A stretch of 64,000 bases of DNA from Azospirillum fermentarium (lineage in GTDB: Bacteria; Pseudomonadota; Alphaproteobacteria; Azospirillales; Azospirillaceae): positions 2,256,001 to 2,320,000 of the forward strand of contig NZ_JAOQNH010000001.1 of the NCBI RefSeq assembly GCF_025961205.1, written 5' to 3'. The translations under genes and the position numbers were made by a program. Positions 35,182 to 47,435 of this stretch are shown here, in pieces. How positions within the stretch are numbered: the first letter of the stretch is position 1; each line of letters begins with the position of its first letter. Below the pieces are notes generated by a model that was not told the DNA's origin, did no database searches, and was given only the letters and a program-made list of their open reading frames with translations.

Positions 35182-35246
35182 TCCGTTCCTCGCCCTTTCA
35201 ACCCGCTGCCCAATACCTGAAGACCGCTTCAGCGAAAGTGTGAATC

Positions 35247-37895
35247 ATGATCGAAAAGACCTACCGGCCCGCCGAGGTCGAGGAAAAGCACTACCGCCTG
35301 TGGGAAGAATCGGGGGCGTTCGCCGCCAACACCGATGCCAACGGGCACCCCTACACGATCATGATGCCGCCGCCGAACGTAACGGGCAGCCTGCACATGG
35401 GCCACGCCCTGACCTTTACTTTGCAGGACGTGCTCATCCGCTACAACCGCATGCGCGGCAAGGACGCCCTGTGGCAGCCGGGCACCGACCACGCCGGCAT
35501 CGCCACCCAGATGGTGGTGGAACGCAACCTGGCCAAGGACGGCGTGACCCGTCACGACCTGGGCCGGCAGGAGTTCATCCGCAAGGTGTGGGAGTGGAAG
35601 GCGGAATCGGGCGGCACCATCACCCGCCAGCTCCGCCGTCTGGGCGCCTCGCCCGACTGGGCCAAGGAACGCTTCACCATGGACGAGGGGCTGAGCAAGG
35701 CCGTCGTCAAGGTGTTCGTCCAGCTTCACAAGCAGGGGCTGATCTACAAGGACAAGCGGCTGGTCAACTGGGACAGCAAGCTGCACACCGCCATCTCCGA
35801 CCTTGAGGTCGAGCAGAAGGAGATCAAGGGCAGCCTCTGGCACTTCCGCTACCCGATCGAGGGGGAGGAGGGGCGCTTCATCACCGTCGCCACCACCCGC
35901 CCGGAAACCATGCTGGGCGACACCGGCGTGGCCGTGCATCCCGAGGATGAACGGTACAAGGATCTGATCGGCAAGTTCGTGGTGCTGCCGCTGGTGGGCC
36001 GCCGCATTCCCATCGTCGGCGACGAATACGCCGACCCCGCGACCGGCTCGGGTGCCGTGAAGATCACGCCGGCCCACGACTTCAACGACTTCGAGGTCGG
36101 CAAGCGCTGCGGGCTGGAAGCCATCAACATCATGGACCGCGATGCCCGTCTGAACGACGCGGTGCCGGAAGCCTACCGCGGTCTCGACCGCTACGAGGCA
36201 CGCAAGAAGGTGGTGGCCGAGATCGAGGCCCTGGGCCTGCTGGAGAAGATCGAGCCGCACACCCACATGGTCCCCCACGGCGACCGTTCGGGCATCGCCA
36301 TCGAACCCTGGCTGACCGACCAATGGTACGTGGACGCCGCCACGCTGGCCAAGCCGGCCATCGACGCGGTGGAGCAGGGCCGCACCACCTTCGTGCCCAA
36401 ACAGTGGGAAAACACCTATTACGACTGGATGCGCAACATCCAGCCATGGTGCATCAGCCGCCAGATCTGGTGGGGCCACCAGATCCCCGCGTGGTACGGG
36501 CCGGACGGCGCCTTCTTCGTGGAGGAAACGGAAGAGGCGGCACGGGCGGCGGCGGCGGCCCACTACGGCAAACCCGTCGAACTGACCCGTGACACCGACG
36601 TGCTCGACACGTGGTTCTCGTCGGCGCTGTGGCCGTTCTCCACCCTGGGCTGGCCGGAACAGACGCCGGAACTGGCGCGCTATTACCCCACCGACGTGCT
36701 GGTCACCGGTTTCGACATCATCTTCTTCTGGGTGGCCCGGATGATGATGATGGGCATCCATTTCATGGGTGACGTGCCGTTCCGCACCGTCTACATCCAC
36801 GCCCTGGTCCGCGACGAAAAGGGCCAGAAGATGTCGAAGTCCAAGGGCAACGTCATCGACCCGCTGGACCTGATCGGCGAATACGGCACCGACGCGCTGC
36901 GCTTCACCCTGTCGGCCATGGCCGCCCAGGGCCGCGACATCAAGCTGGCGGTCAGCCGGGTGGAGGGATACCGCAACTTCGCCACCAAGCTGTGGAACGC
37001 CGCCCGCTATTGCCAGATGAACGGCTGCGAGCCGGTGCCGGGCTTCGCCCCCACCGGCCTGACCCAGACGGTCAACCGCTGGATCGTCGGCGCCGTCCGC
37101 GATGCCGGTGCCCGCATCGCCGAGGCCATCGACGGCTACAAGTTCAACGAGGCCGCCAACGCCGCGTACCAGTTCACCTGGGGCACCTTCTGCGACTGGT
37201 ATCTGGAATTCACCAAGCCGATCCTGACCGGCAATGACGAGGCGGCGAAGGCCGAAACCCGCGCCACCACGGCGTGGGTGCTCGACCAGATCCTGCACCT
37301 GCTGCACCCGATCATGCCGTACATCACGGAAGAGCTGTGGGAGCAGTTGTCGCCCGACCGCGCCAACCGCCTGATCAGCGCAGCGTGGCCGGAACCGGCG
37401 GCGGATGCCGGCGGTGCGGCGGCGCAAGCCGAGATGGATTGGGTGGTGCGGCTGATTTCCTCCGTGCGCTCCATGCGTTCGGAAATGAACGTGCCGCCGT
37501 CGGCCCAGATCGCGCTGATGCTGAAGGATCCGTCGGCTCAGACCCTGGAGCGGCTGGCCACCCACCGCGACCTGATCCTGCGCATGGGCCGTCTGGCCTC
37601 CGTCGAGCCGCTGGACGGGGCCGTGCCCAAGAGCGCCGTTCAGTCGGTGCTGGACGAAGCCACGGTCATCCTGCCGCTGGAAGGCATCGTCGATCTGGAC
37701 AAGGAGCGTCAGCGCCTGACCAAGGAAATCGACAAGCTGGCCGGCGAGATCAAGAAGATCGACGCCAAGCTGGGCAACGAGCAGTTCCTGGCGAAGGCCA
37801 AGGAAGAGGTGGTGGCCGAGCAGCGCGACCGCCGCGACGAGGCCGCCGCCACCCGCGACAAGCTGCAAAAGGCGCTGGACATGCTGGGCGCCTGA
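35247..37895 (+). CDS. valS: Valyl-tRNA synthetase
   Basis: 882 residues of a class Ia synthetase. Signature [17 protein letters not shown] (HMGH at 50-53), the CP1 editing domain, KMSKS at 528-532, and the C-terminal coiled-coil arm ([20 protein letters not shown]). It charges tRNA-Val and edits Thr-tRNA-Val. 65 bp after popZ-like gene. A strong intrinsic terminator follows. Confidence 0.97.
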   Translation: MIEKTYRPAEVEEKHYRLWEESGAFAANTDANGHPYTIMMPPPNVTGSLHMGHALTFTLQDVLIRYNRMRGKDALWQPGTDHAGIATQMVVERNLAKDGVTRHDLGRQEFIRKVWEWKAESGGTITRQLRRLGASPDWAKERFTMDEGLSKAVVKVFVQLHKQGLIYKDKRLVNWDSKLHTAISDLEVEQKEIKGSLWHFRYPIEGEEGRFITVATTRPETMLGDTGVAVHPEDERYKDLIGKFVVLPLVGRRIPIVGDEYADPATGSGAVKITPAHDFNDFEVGKRCGLEAINIMDRDARLNDAVPEAYRGLDRYEARKKVVAEIEALGLLEKIEPHTHMVPHGDRSGIAIEPWLTDQWYVDAATLAKPAIDAVEQGRTTFVPKQWENTYYDWMRNIQPWCISRQIWWGHQIPAWYGPDGAFFVEETEEAARAAAAAHYGKPVELTRDTDVLDTWFSSALWPFSTLGWPEQTPELARYYPTDVLVTGFDIIFFWVARMMMMGIHFMGDVPFRTVYIHALVRDEKGQKMSKSKGNVIDPLDLIGEYGTDALRFTLSAMAAQGRDIKLAVSRVEGYRNFATKLWNAARYCQMNGCEPVPGFAPTGLTQTVNRWIVGAVRDAGARIAEAIDGYKFNEAANAAYQFTWGTFCDWYLEFTKPILTGNDEAAKAETRATTAWVLDQILHLLHPIMPYITEELWEQLSPDRANRLISAAWPEPAADAGGAAAQAEMDWVVRLISSVRSMRSEMNVPPSAQIALMLKDPSAQTLERLATHRDLILRMGRLASVEPLDGAVPKSAVQSVLDEATVILPLEGIVDLDKERQRLTKEIDKLAGEIKKIDAKLGNEQFLAKAKEEVVAEQRDRRDEAAATRDKLQKALDMLGA

Positions 37896-37920
37896 GCCGC
37901 GCACAATTGGGAAGAACGCG

Positions 37921-37949
37921 AACGGGGCCGGTTTCGGCCCCGTTTTGCT
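37921..37949 (+). terminator. Intrinsic terminator of valS
   Basis: A 10-bp perfect stem (AACGGGGCCG/CGGCCCCGTT), loop GTTT, followed by a T-rich run (TTGCTTT). Also overlaps the 3' side of the convergent small proline-rich gene. Confidence 0.8.
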
Positions 37950-37956
37950 TTGCGGC

Positions 37957-38157
37957 TCATGCCTGGGTCGGCGGCGGCACCGCGGGTGGGGGTGTTTCCA
38001 CCGGGGGCGTGATTTCCGGCAGGGTGTCGGGGTTGGGCGGCACCCGCGGCTCCGGGCTGGTGGGCGGGGCGGACGGCGGAACCTCCGGCGGCTCGCGGGG
38101 CGGTTCGCCGCCGCTGGTGTAAAAGCCGCTGTGGTAATAAGGAATGGGCGGGAACAT
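37957..38157 (-). CDS. Small proline-rich protein, 66 aa
   Basis: The ATG at 38157 has a perfect AGGAGG ribosome site 6 nt upstream, the main reason to call a gene. The product begins MFPPIPYYHSGFYTSGGEPP and is about one-third proline, with no cysteine or membrane segment. A longer in-frame ATG at 38265 is less likely. Convergent with valS. Low-complexity, possibly surface or scaffold related; function unknown. Confidence 0.6.
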   Translation of the reverse strand: MFPPIPYYHSGFYTSGGEPPREPPEVPPSAPPTSPEPRVPPNPDTLPEITPPVETPPPAVPPPTQA

Positions 38158-38391
38158 CGGCACCTCCTGTCTTTTCCCCATAACGGCGGGGGGAGGGGAG
38201 GGGTTCCGCACCCCTTGGGGTGATGGCTTTTGTGGCAAAAGACCGCTTTCTCGGCACCCCGGCATGGGTGAATCATTGTGAGCATATGCGGAAACTGGTA
38301 AAAAGGTGGGCGTGCCTGTGCTGAACGGCGCCCGGCCCGCGCGAACCGATACCCCCGCCCGCCGTACCCGTTAAAGCGAGAGCTTCGTTTC

Positions 38392-41145
<2,754 letters not shown>

Positions 41146-41168
41146 TGACTGTGGGAAAGAGGTCCAGC

Positions 41169-41711
41169 ATGTCCAAGGGCCGTATCGGGGTCTATCCCGG
41201 CACCTTCGATCCCATCACCAACGGTCACCTGGATATCATCCAGCGCGCCTCGCGGCTGGTGGACCATCTGGTGGTCGGGGTGGCGCGCAACGCCGGAAAA
41301 GGGCCGCTGTTCTCCACCGACGAACGGGTCAGCATGGTCCGCGAGGATGTGGCGGCGCTGAACAACGGCGCCAGCATCGAGGTGCGGGCCTTCGACACGC
41401 TGCTGATGCACTTCGCCGTTGATATCGGCGCCTCCGTCATCATCCGCGGCCTGCGCGCCGTCTCGGACTTCGAGTATGAATTCCAGATGGCGGGCATGAA
41501 CGCCCGGCTGAACCCCAAGGTGGAGACCATGTTCCTCATGGCCTCCGAACGGCATCAGTTCATCTCGTCCCGCTTCGTCAAGGAAATCGGCCGGCTGGGC
41601 GGCGATATCGCCCATTTCGTGTCGCCGCGGGTGGCCGTTCACCTGGGGGAGCGCTTCGCCCTGGAAAAGACCAACGGCGATGAGACGAAGCGGGTGCAGA
41701 CGCTGAAGTAG
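41169..41711 (+). CDS. coaD: Phosphopantetheine adenylyltransferase
   Basis: 180 residues. N-terminal GVYPGTFDPITNGHLDII (nucleotidyltransferase T/N-x-GH), FEYEFQMAGMN, and ISSRFVKEIGRLGGD near the end match CoaD. It converts 4'-phosphopantetheine and ATP to dephospho-CoA. The ATG at 41169 has AGAGG 7 nt upstream; 41142 overlaps the gyrA stop and would add nine residues. The gyrA-coaD order is common in alphaproteobacteria. The last 15-20 residues exceed the typical length. Confidence 0.95.
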   Translation: MSKGRIGVYPGTFDPITNGHLDIIQRASRLVDHLVVGVARNAGKGPLFSTDERVSMVREDVAALNNGASIEVRAFDTLLMHFAVDIGASVIIRGLRAVSDFEYEFQMAGMNARLNPKVETMFLMASERHQFISSRFVKEIGRLGGDIAHFVSPRVAVHLGERFALEKTNGDETKRVQTLK

Positions 41712-41908
41712 AAAACCCGATGGTGGTGCGGACCGCGTAAGGCCGGTGCCTCTCTGGAAACGTCAGTCCTTGATCTTCTGCCGTGTATCGGGAACCGGAT
41801 AGCGCCGCATGGGGATCGCCGTCCATCCGATGGCGGTCGCTGCCGCGTCCCGGATGGCCTGCTGCTTCCTTCGATCAGGACGCTGGCCGGTTTTTGGTCT
41901 ATCGGAGG

Positions 41909-41935
41909 GGCGGGCATTTGGAACAGATGCCCGCC
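41909..41935. terminator. Hairpin between coaD and the RND operon
   Basis: A 9-bp stem (GGCGGGCAT/ATGCCCGCC) with a 9-nt loop in the 251-bp gap between convergent genes. Without a U tract on either side, it is only a candidate terminator. Confidence 0.35.
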
Positions 41936-41962
41936 ACATGACCGGATGGGCAATAACCGTCC

Positions 41963-44900
41963 CTACTCCGCCGCGGCGCGGGCGTCGGCGTCGGGATCGC
42001 GGTGGGCGAACCAGCGGGTGACCCACGCCCCCAGCGCGTCCAGATAGGTCAGGATCACCGGCACCACCACCAGCGTCAGCACGGTGGAGCTGAGAAGGCC
42101 GCCGATCACCGCGTGGGCCATGGGGGCGCGCTGCTGCGCCCCTTCGCCCAGACCCAGCGCCAGCGGGATCATGCCGCAGATCATGGCCGCGGTGGTCATC
42201 ACGATGGGGCGCAGGCGGATGATGCCGGCCTGGACCAGCGCCTCTTTCAATTCCACCCCGCGGGCGCGGGCCTGGTTGGCGAAATCCACCAGCAGGATGG
42301 CGTTCTTGGTCACCAGCCCCATCAGCATGATGAAGCCGATGGCGCTGAAGATGTTCAGGGTGGTGTGGGCCACCAGCAGCCCCAGGAACACCCCCACCAG
42401 CGACAAGGGCAGCGAGGCCATGATCGCCAGCGGCTGGAGGAAGCTGCCGAACTGCGATGCCAGGATCAGATAGATCAGGATGACCGCCAGCAGCAGCGCC
42501 TGGGCGGCGTAGCCGCTGGTCTCGGCGATGTCCTTGGTCGATCCGCCGAACACCACGCGGTAACCGGGGGGAAGGTCGAGCTTTGCCAACGCGGCCTGCA
42601 ATTCCCGTCCCGCATCGCCCGCCGCCCGGCCCTGGACGTTGGCGGTCAGGTTCACCTCCCGCTGCAAGTCGCGGCGGTTGATCTGGGACGCGCCGAGGGA
42701 GACCTGAACGTCCGACACCTGCGACAGCGGCACGACCACCGGGCTGCCGGCGGCGTCCTTGTGGCTGGTGGTCAGGTAGATGCGGTCCAGGTCGGCGCGG
42801 CCCACGCGGTCCTCCGCCGGCAGCCGCACCAGCACGTCGTAGCTCTCGCCGTCCGGCGCCTTCCAGGTGGAAACCTGTTCACCCGCAAACAGGGGGCGGA
42901 GCGCGGTGGCCAGTTGCTCGGTGGAGATGCCCACGTCGCTGGCCATGTCGCGGTTGGGGCGCACCGACAGGGTGGGCTTGGCCGCCTTCAGGGTGGAGTC
43001 CACGTCCACCATGCCGGGGATGGCGCGCATGGCCTCCATGATCCGGGTGGACAGCCGGTCCAGTTCGCGCAGGTCGCGGCCCTGGAGCGAGACCTGGATC
43101 TGCTTCTGCGACCCGCCGACGCCGGGGATCACCACGCTGGCCGTCACGCCGGGGATGACCTCCAGCCGCCGCCGGATCGGCTCGGCCAACTGGGCGGGCG
43201 ACCGGGTGCGTTCGCTGATGGGTTTCAGGCGGATGTAGATGGTGCCGCGGTTCTTGCCCGATGTGGTGCCGGTGTTGATGGTGGCATAGGTGTAGGCCAC
43301 CTCCGGCAGTTCGCGGATGGCCGATTCCACCTGCGCCATCTTGGCCTGGGTGTAGTCCAGCGACGAGCCGACGGGGGTCTCCACCTCCACCGAGGTTTCA
43401 CCCAGATCGGCGGAGGGGGCGAATTCCACCCCGATCAGCGGCACCAGGAAGAAGCTGCCCACAAAGCTGGCCAGCGCCACCAGCAGCACCAGCCACCGCC
43501 GCCGCAGACACGCCCGCAGCAGCCGGCCATAGGCCGCCGCCACCGCGTCGAACCCGCGCTCGAACCCGGCGGCGATGCGGGCAAACGGCCCGCGCCCGCG
43601 GCGCCCGTGGGCCGCCGGGTCGTACCACACGCTGGACAGCATGGGGTCGAGCGTGAACGACACGAACAGCGAGATCAGCACCGCCGCCGACACCGTAAGC
43701 CCGAACTGCAGGAAGAACCGCCCGATGATGCCACCCATGAAGGCCACGGGCAGGAACACCGCCACGATGGTCAGGGTGGTCGCCAGCACCGCCAGCCCGA
43801 TCTCGGTGGTGCCGTCCAGGGCCGCCTGCCGGTGGCCCTTGCCCATGGCCAGATGGCGCATGATGTTCTCGCGCACCACGATGGCGTCGTCGATCAGAAT
43901 GCCGATGGCCAGCGACAGCGCCATCAGCGTCATGACGTTCAGCGAGAATTTCATCAGCAGGAGAACGCCGAAGGTACCCAGCACCGCCACCGGCAGCGTC
44001 AGCCCGGTGATGACCGTGCTGCGCCACGAGCCCAGGAACAGCAGAACGATCAGGATGGTCAGCACACCGCCTTCCACCAGCGTCTGCTGCACGTTGTTCA
44101 GGGAATTGGTGATGCCGCGGGCGCTGTCGCGCACCACGTTCATCCGCACGTCGGCGGGCAGCTTGCCGGAGGACTGAAGCTCCTCGATCGCCTTCTTGAC
44201 GCCGCGGGCCACCTCCACCGTGTTGGCGCCCTGGATCTTCACCACATCCACGGCCAGGGCCGGCTTTCCGTTGAACAGGGCGGCGGTTTCCCGCTCCTCC
44301 TGCCCGTCGATCACCTCGGCCACCTGTCCCAGCCGCACGGGCGTGTTGCCGCGGCGGGCGACGATCAGGTCCAGCAGGTCGCGGGGATGCTCCACCCGCC
44401 CGTCCACCTGCACCACCCGTTCGCGGCCCTCGCCGCTGACGATGCCGGCGGGGCGGTTCTGGTTTTCGCCGCGCACGGCGCTGATCACCTCGTCCACGCC
44501 GATGCCCAGCGCTTCCAGCCGTTCGGGCGACAGGCGGACGTGGATCTGCCGCTTGGCCCCCCCGGCGATGGTGGCCCGGCCCACGCCGCGGACGTTCTGC
44601 AGTCCCTTCAGGATGATCTGGTCGGTCAGCGTGGTCAGGTCGCGCAGGGACCGGATGGGGGAATCCACCGCGATGGACAGGATCGGCTGGTCATCGGGGT
44701 TGAAGCGGGTGATGAGGGGATCCTTCACCTCGTCCCGGAAGGTGGAGCGCAGGGCCGCCACCTTTTCCCGTACGTCCTGGGCCGCCTGGACCGAACTGGT
44801 GGTCAGGTCGAATTCGGCGATGACCACCGAGATGCCCTCGTACGAGCGGCTGGTCAGGGTCTTGATACCGGCGATGGTGTTGACCGCCTCTTCGATGGGG

Positions 44901-45094
44901 CGGCTGAGTTCGCTTTCCACCGTCTCGGGCGAGGCGCCGGGATAGTTGGTCTGCACCACCACCACGGGGAAATCCACGTCGGGAAACTGGTCCACCCCCA
45001 GACGCTGGTACGAGAACAGGCCGAGCACCATCAGCGCCACCATCATCATGGTGGCGAAGACCGGGTTGTCGATGCTGATGCGGGTGATGGGCAT
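41963..45094 (-). CDS. RND efflux permease (HAE1 family, AcrB-like)
   Basis: 1043 residues with 12 predicted membrane helices and two large periplasmic loops. Start MPITRISIDNPVFATMMMVALM and the TM4 proton-relay pair GILIDDAIVVREN are visible, as is DQFPDVDFPVVVVQT. It is the inner-membrane proton-driven pump of a tripartite exporter; ejected compounds cannot be predicted. It lies 10 bp after the adaptor gene; no outer-membrane gene in the operon, so it probably borrows TolC. A plus-strand frame of 1042 codons opposite is a GC-rich shadow. Confidence 0.95.
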   Translation of the reverse strand: MPITRISIDNPVFATMMMVALMVLGLFSYQRLGVDQFPDVDFPVVVVQTNYPGASPETVESELSRPIEEAVNTIAGIKTLTSRSYEGISVVIAEFDLTTSSVQAAQDVREKVAALRSTFRDEVKDPLITRFNPDDQPILSIAVDSPIRSLRDLTTLTDQIILKGLQNVRGVGRATIAGGAKRQIHVRLSPERLEALGIGVDEVISAVRGENQNRPAGIVSGEGRERVVQVDGRVEHPRDLLDLIVARRGNTPVRLGQVAEVIDGQEERETAALFNGKPALAVDVVKIQGANTVEVARGVKKAIEELQSSGKLPADVRMNVVRDSARGITNSLNNVQQTLVEGGVLTILIVLLFLGSWRSTVITGLTLPVAVLGTFGVLLLMKFSLNVMTLMALSLAIGILIDDAIVVRENIMRHLAMGKGHRQAALDGTTEIGLAVLATTLTIVAVFLPVAFMGGIIGRFFLQFGLTVSAAVLISLFVSFTLDPMLSSVWYDPAAHGRRGRGPFARIAAGFERGFDAVAAAYGRLLRACLRRRWLVLLVALASFVGSFFLVPLIGVEFAPSADLGETSVEVETPVGSSLDYTQAKMAQVESAIRELPEVAYTYATINTGTTSGKNRGTIYIRLKPISERTRSPAQLAEPIRRRLEVIPGVTASVVIPGVGGSQKQIQVSLQGRDLRELDRLSTRIMEAMRAIPGMVDVDSTLKAAKPTLSVRPNRDMASDVGISTEQLATALRPLFAGEQVSTWKAPDGESYDVLVRLPAEDRVGRADLDRIYLTTSHKDAAGSPVVVPLSQVSDVQVSLGASQINRRDLQREVNLTANVQGRAAGDAGRELQAALAKLDLPPGYRVVFGGSTKDIAETSGYAAQALLLAVILIYLILASQFGSFLQPLAIMASLPLSLVGVFLGLLVAHTTLNIFSAIGFIMLMGLVTKNAILLVDFANQARARGVELKEALVQAGIIRLRPIVMTTAAMICGMIPLALGLGEGAQQRAPMAHAVIGGLLSSTVLTLVVVPVILTYLDALGAWVTRWFAHRDPDADARAAAE

Positions 45095-45104
45095 GATCGG
45101 GGGG

Positions 45105-46283
45105 TCAGCCGGCGGTGGCGGTCACGGTGACGGTGTGTCCGGCCTTCAGGCCGGGCAGGGGGGCGGTGACCACGGTCAGGCCGGGGGGCAGCCCCGTCAC
45201 CTGCACCATGTCGCCGCGCGCCCAGGTGCGCACCACGCTTACCCCGCGCCGTTCCAGCCGCCCGTTGTCCACCACCAGCACGAAATCCCCCTCGCCGTCG
45301 TGGCGCAGCGCGTCGGCGGGCACGGCCGTGGCCCCGTCGGCACGGTCCACCAGCGCTTCGCCCACCGCGAACATACCGCCGCGCAGGCTGCCGTCGGGGT
45401 TGTCGATGGCGATGTAGACGGGGATGGCACGGCTGCCGGTCTGGGCCATCGGGTTGATGCGGGCGATGGTGCCGGTGAAGCGCCGGTCGCCGAACCCGTC
45501 CACCGCCACCGTCACCGGCTGGCCGGGGGCGAGGCGGGCCACGGTTTCGGCGGGCACGGTAGCTTCCACCTCCACCCGGCTCAGATCCACGACGGTGAAC
45601 AGCTTGGCGTTGACCGCCAGATTTTCCCCCGGCTGCACCGCGCGTTCGGCGACCATGCCGTCGATGGGGGACGTCACCACCGCGTCGCGGAGCGATTTGC
45701 GGGCCAGCGCCACCTGCGCCTCCAGGGCGGCCACCGCCGCCTGCTGCGCCTGGGCGGCGCTCAGCGCCTGATCGAAGCTGGTTTCGGCGACGATCTGCTT
45801 CTGCCGCAGGGTGGCGTTCTTGGCGCGGGTCTTTTCGGCGTAGTCGAGCTGGGCGCGGGCACCTTGCAGGTTGGCCTCCTTCTCCCGCAGGCGGGCGGCC
45901 AGTTCCACGGTGTCGAAGCGGGCCAGCACCTGCCCCTTGCGCACCGCCTCGCCCTCGCGCACCAGCACCTCGGTCAGGCGGGCGGCGACCTCCGACTTCA
46001 GGCTGGTCTGTTCCAGCGGGCGGATGGAGCCGCTGAGGCGCACCCGTTCCTCCAGGGTCCGAGGCGCCACCCGCGCCACCTCCACCGCCGCCAGTTCGAA
46101 CGGGCGGACGGCGGGCGGGGCGGCGGGGGCGGCGGTGACCGCCGCCTGTCCCGACATGCGTGCCTGCCACGCCACACCGGCGGCGGCCAGGGCGCCGGCA
46201 ACCAGGGCGGTGGCGGTGAACCAGCGCACACCGCGACGACGGCCAGTGGGGCGCGAACGGGTGGGATCGGTGGTGGCGGTCAT
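45105..46283 (-). CDS. RND efflux membrane-fusion (adaptor) protein
   Basis: 392 residues. An N-terminal membrane anchor (FTATALVAGALAAAGVAW) precedes the biotinyl-lipoyl-like domain (LTEVLVREGEAVRKGQVLARFD), an alpha-hairpin coiled coil (QLDYAEKTRAKNATLRQKQ onward), and the beta-barrel SPIDGMVAERAVQPGENL. It bridges the permease and TolC-like channel. ATG 46283 overlaps the regulator stop by 4 nt (ATGA), so translation is coupled. The frame open upstream belongs to the TetR gene. Confidence 0.93.
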   Translation of the reverse strand: MTATTDPTRSRPTGRRRGVRWFTATALVAGALAAAGVAWQARMSGQAAVTAAPAAPPAVRPFELAAVEVARVAPRTLEERVRLSGSIRPLEQTSLKSEVAARLTEVLVREGEAVRKGQVLARFDTVELAARLREKEANLQGARAQLDYAEKTRAKNATLRQKQIVAETSFDQALSAAQAQQAAVAALEAQVALARKSLRDAVVTSPIDGMVAERAVQPGENLAVNAKLFTVVDLSRVEVEATVPAETVARLAPGQPVTVAVDGFGDRRFTGTIARINPMAQTGSRAIPVYIAIDNPDGSLRGGMFAVGEALVDRADGATAVPADALRHDGEGDFVLVVDNGRLERRGVSVVRTWARGDMVQVTGLPPGLTVVTAPLPGLKAGHTVTVTATAG

Positions 46284-46957
46284 GACGGCTCGGTCTTTCC
46301 AGGCGGCGGCAGGGTGGGGCCGGGAGCGGCCAGCCCGGCCAGCACCACGTCGAGATAGGCGTCGATGTAGCCTTCGGGCGTGGTGCCGGTGGTCTCGTCG
46401 AACGGGGCCAGCGAATGGCTCCAGATGCACAACAGCGACAGCGGGGCCGACAGGACGCGGGCCATGTGGGGCACGTCCACCGGGCGGAACTCCCCCCGCT
46501 CGATCCCGCGGGTGATGATGGCGGCAAAGAAGGCGCGGCCACGGGCCACCACCTCCTCGGCGTAGAAACGGGCGATGTCGGGAAAGGCATGCGCCTCGGC
46601 GATCACCAGCTTCGGGATTCCGCCGATGGGGGAATGCATGGTTTCCAGAAAACCGCGGGCCACCAGCCGCAACAGATCGGCGGTGGAGCCGGCGTAACTG
46701 CGCAGCATGTCTTCCCCCTGCGCCACCTGGGGCAGAAGGGTGGCGCGCACCACCGCCTTGAACAACCCCGCCTTGTTCTCGAAATAGAGATAGGGCAGGC
46801 CGACGCTGACACCTGCCCGGCGGGCCACGTCCTCCACCTTGGTGGCGGCATAGCCGCGCTCGATGAACAGGGCGCGGGCCGCCTCGATCACCTCGGCGGG
46901 GCGGGCGTCCTTGCGGCGGGTGCGCCGCGGCGTGGGAGTGGCGGTGCTGTCGGGCAT
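46280..46957 (-). CDS. TetR-family repressor of the RND operon
   Basis: 225 residues. The N-terminal helix-turn-helix (VIEAARALFIERGYAATKVEDVARRAGVSVGLPYLYFENK) is textbook TetR. The C-terminal ligand-binding half is helical. It is the first gene of an operon with adaptor and permease. Its start is 17 bp from a palindrome, so it likely represses itself and the pump until a ligand binds. Confidence 0.93.
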   Translation of the reverse strand: MPDSTATPTPRRTRRKDARPAEVIEAARALFIERGYAATKVEDVARRAGVSVGLPYLYFENKAGLFKAVVRATLLPQVAQGEDMLRSYAGSTADLLRLVARGFLETMHSPIGGIPKLVIAEAHAFPDIARFYAEEVVARGRAFFAAIITRGIERGEFRPVDVPHMARVLSAPLSLLCIWSHSLAPFDETTGTTPEGYIDAYLDVVLAGLAAPGPTLPPPGKTEPS

Positions 46958-46974
46958 GGCCGGAACAAGCTTAA

Positions 46975-46988
46975 TGAGTGGCCATTCA
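46975..46988. promoter_or_regulatory. Palindromic TetR-family operator
   Basis: TGAGTGGCCATTCA is a 14-bp inverted repeat with one mismatched pair (TGA-[GA]-TGGCCA-[TC]-TCA). It resembles the TGAATG-N2-CATTCA sites used by pump repressors and sits 17 bp before the tetR start codon, where it would cover the promoter. Confidence 0.65.
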
Positions 46989-47022
46989 ATAACGCCGGGA
47001 ACCGGCCGCTGTCAAGGCGGCT

Positions 47023-47310
47023 TCAGGTGTCGGTGCCGTCGGGCTGGGCGGGGGGCTTGCGCGGCGGCGGTTCGGGCAGGTGGCGGCGGATGATGATGTC
47101 GCCGTTGGGCAGCACCTCCGGCGCGCTGTAGGTGGGGAAGCGCTTCAGCCACCCTTCCAGCGCCCGCAACAGATCCTGAAGGTCGGCGAGCGGCCGGGGG
47201 GAATCGTCCTGTTGTGCCTGGGCGGCGATGAGCGGGGGCGGTGCCGCGGCGGCAGGCAAGGGGGCGGCGGCCAGAAGGGCCAGCATCAGGGCAGGTGCAC
47301 GGAGCGGCAC
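47023..47310 (-). CDS. Small secreted protein, 95 aa
   Basis: GTG start at 47310 with a GAGGAGGAGGG ribosome site about 8 nt upstream. A signal peptide (LRAPALMLALLAAAPLPAAAA) covers residues 3-23. The mature part contains FPTYSAPEVLPNGDIIIRRH and a proline-rich tail. Conserved-looking but of unknown function. Between the RND operon and the chemoreceptor gene, divergent from neither. Confidence 0.7.
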   Translation of the reverse strand: MPLRAPALMLALLAAAPLPAAAAPPPLIAAQAQQDDSPRPLADLQDLLRALEGWLKRFPTYSAPEVLPNGDIIIRRHLPEPPPRKPPAQPDGTDT

Positions 47311-47336
47311 GGGCGTTTCCCTCCTCCTCGAAACGG

Positions 47337-47372
47337 AACCGGGAGCCGCGCCGGATGACGGGGCTCCCGGTT
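47337..47372 (-). terminator. Terminator of the first chemoreceptor gene
   Basis: An 11-bp stem (AACCGGGAGCC/GGCTCCCGGTT) with a 14-nt loop, 64 bp beyond the receptor stop on the minus strand. Only short T runs follow (CCGTTTC), so strength is uncertain. Confidence 0.6.
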
Positions 47373-47435
47373 TGCCGTCAGAAGATGAACACCCGCCACC
47401 CGCCGGTTATTCCGTCCGGGCGGCGGGAAGGGGAA

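Noticed and set aside
42002..45130. Plus-strand 1042-codon frame opposite the RND permease
   Set aside because: Composition is typical of a shadow (Gly/His/Gln-rich) and the minus strand gives a full AcrB-like protein.
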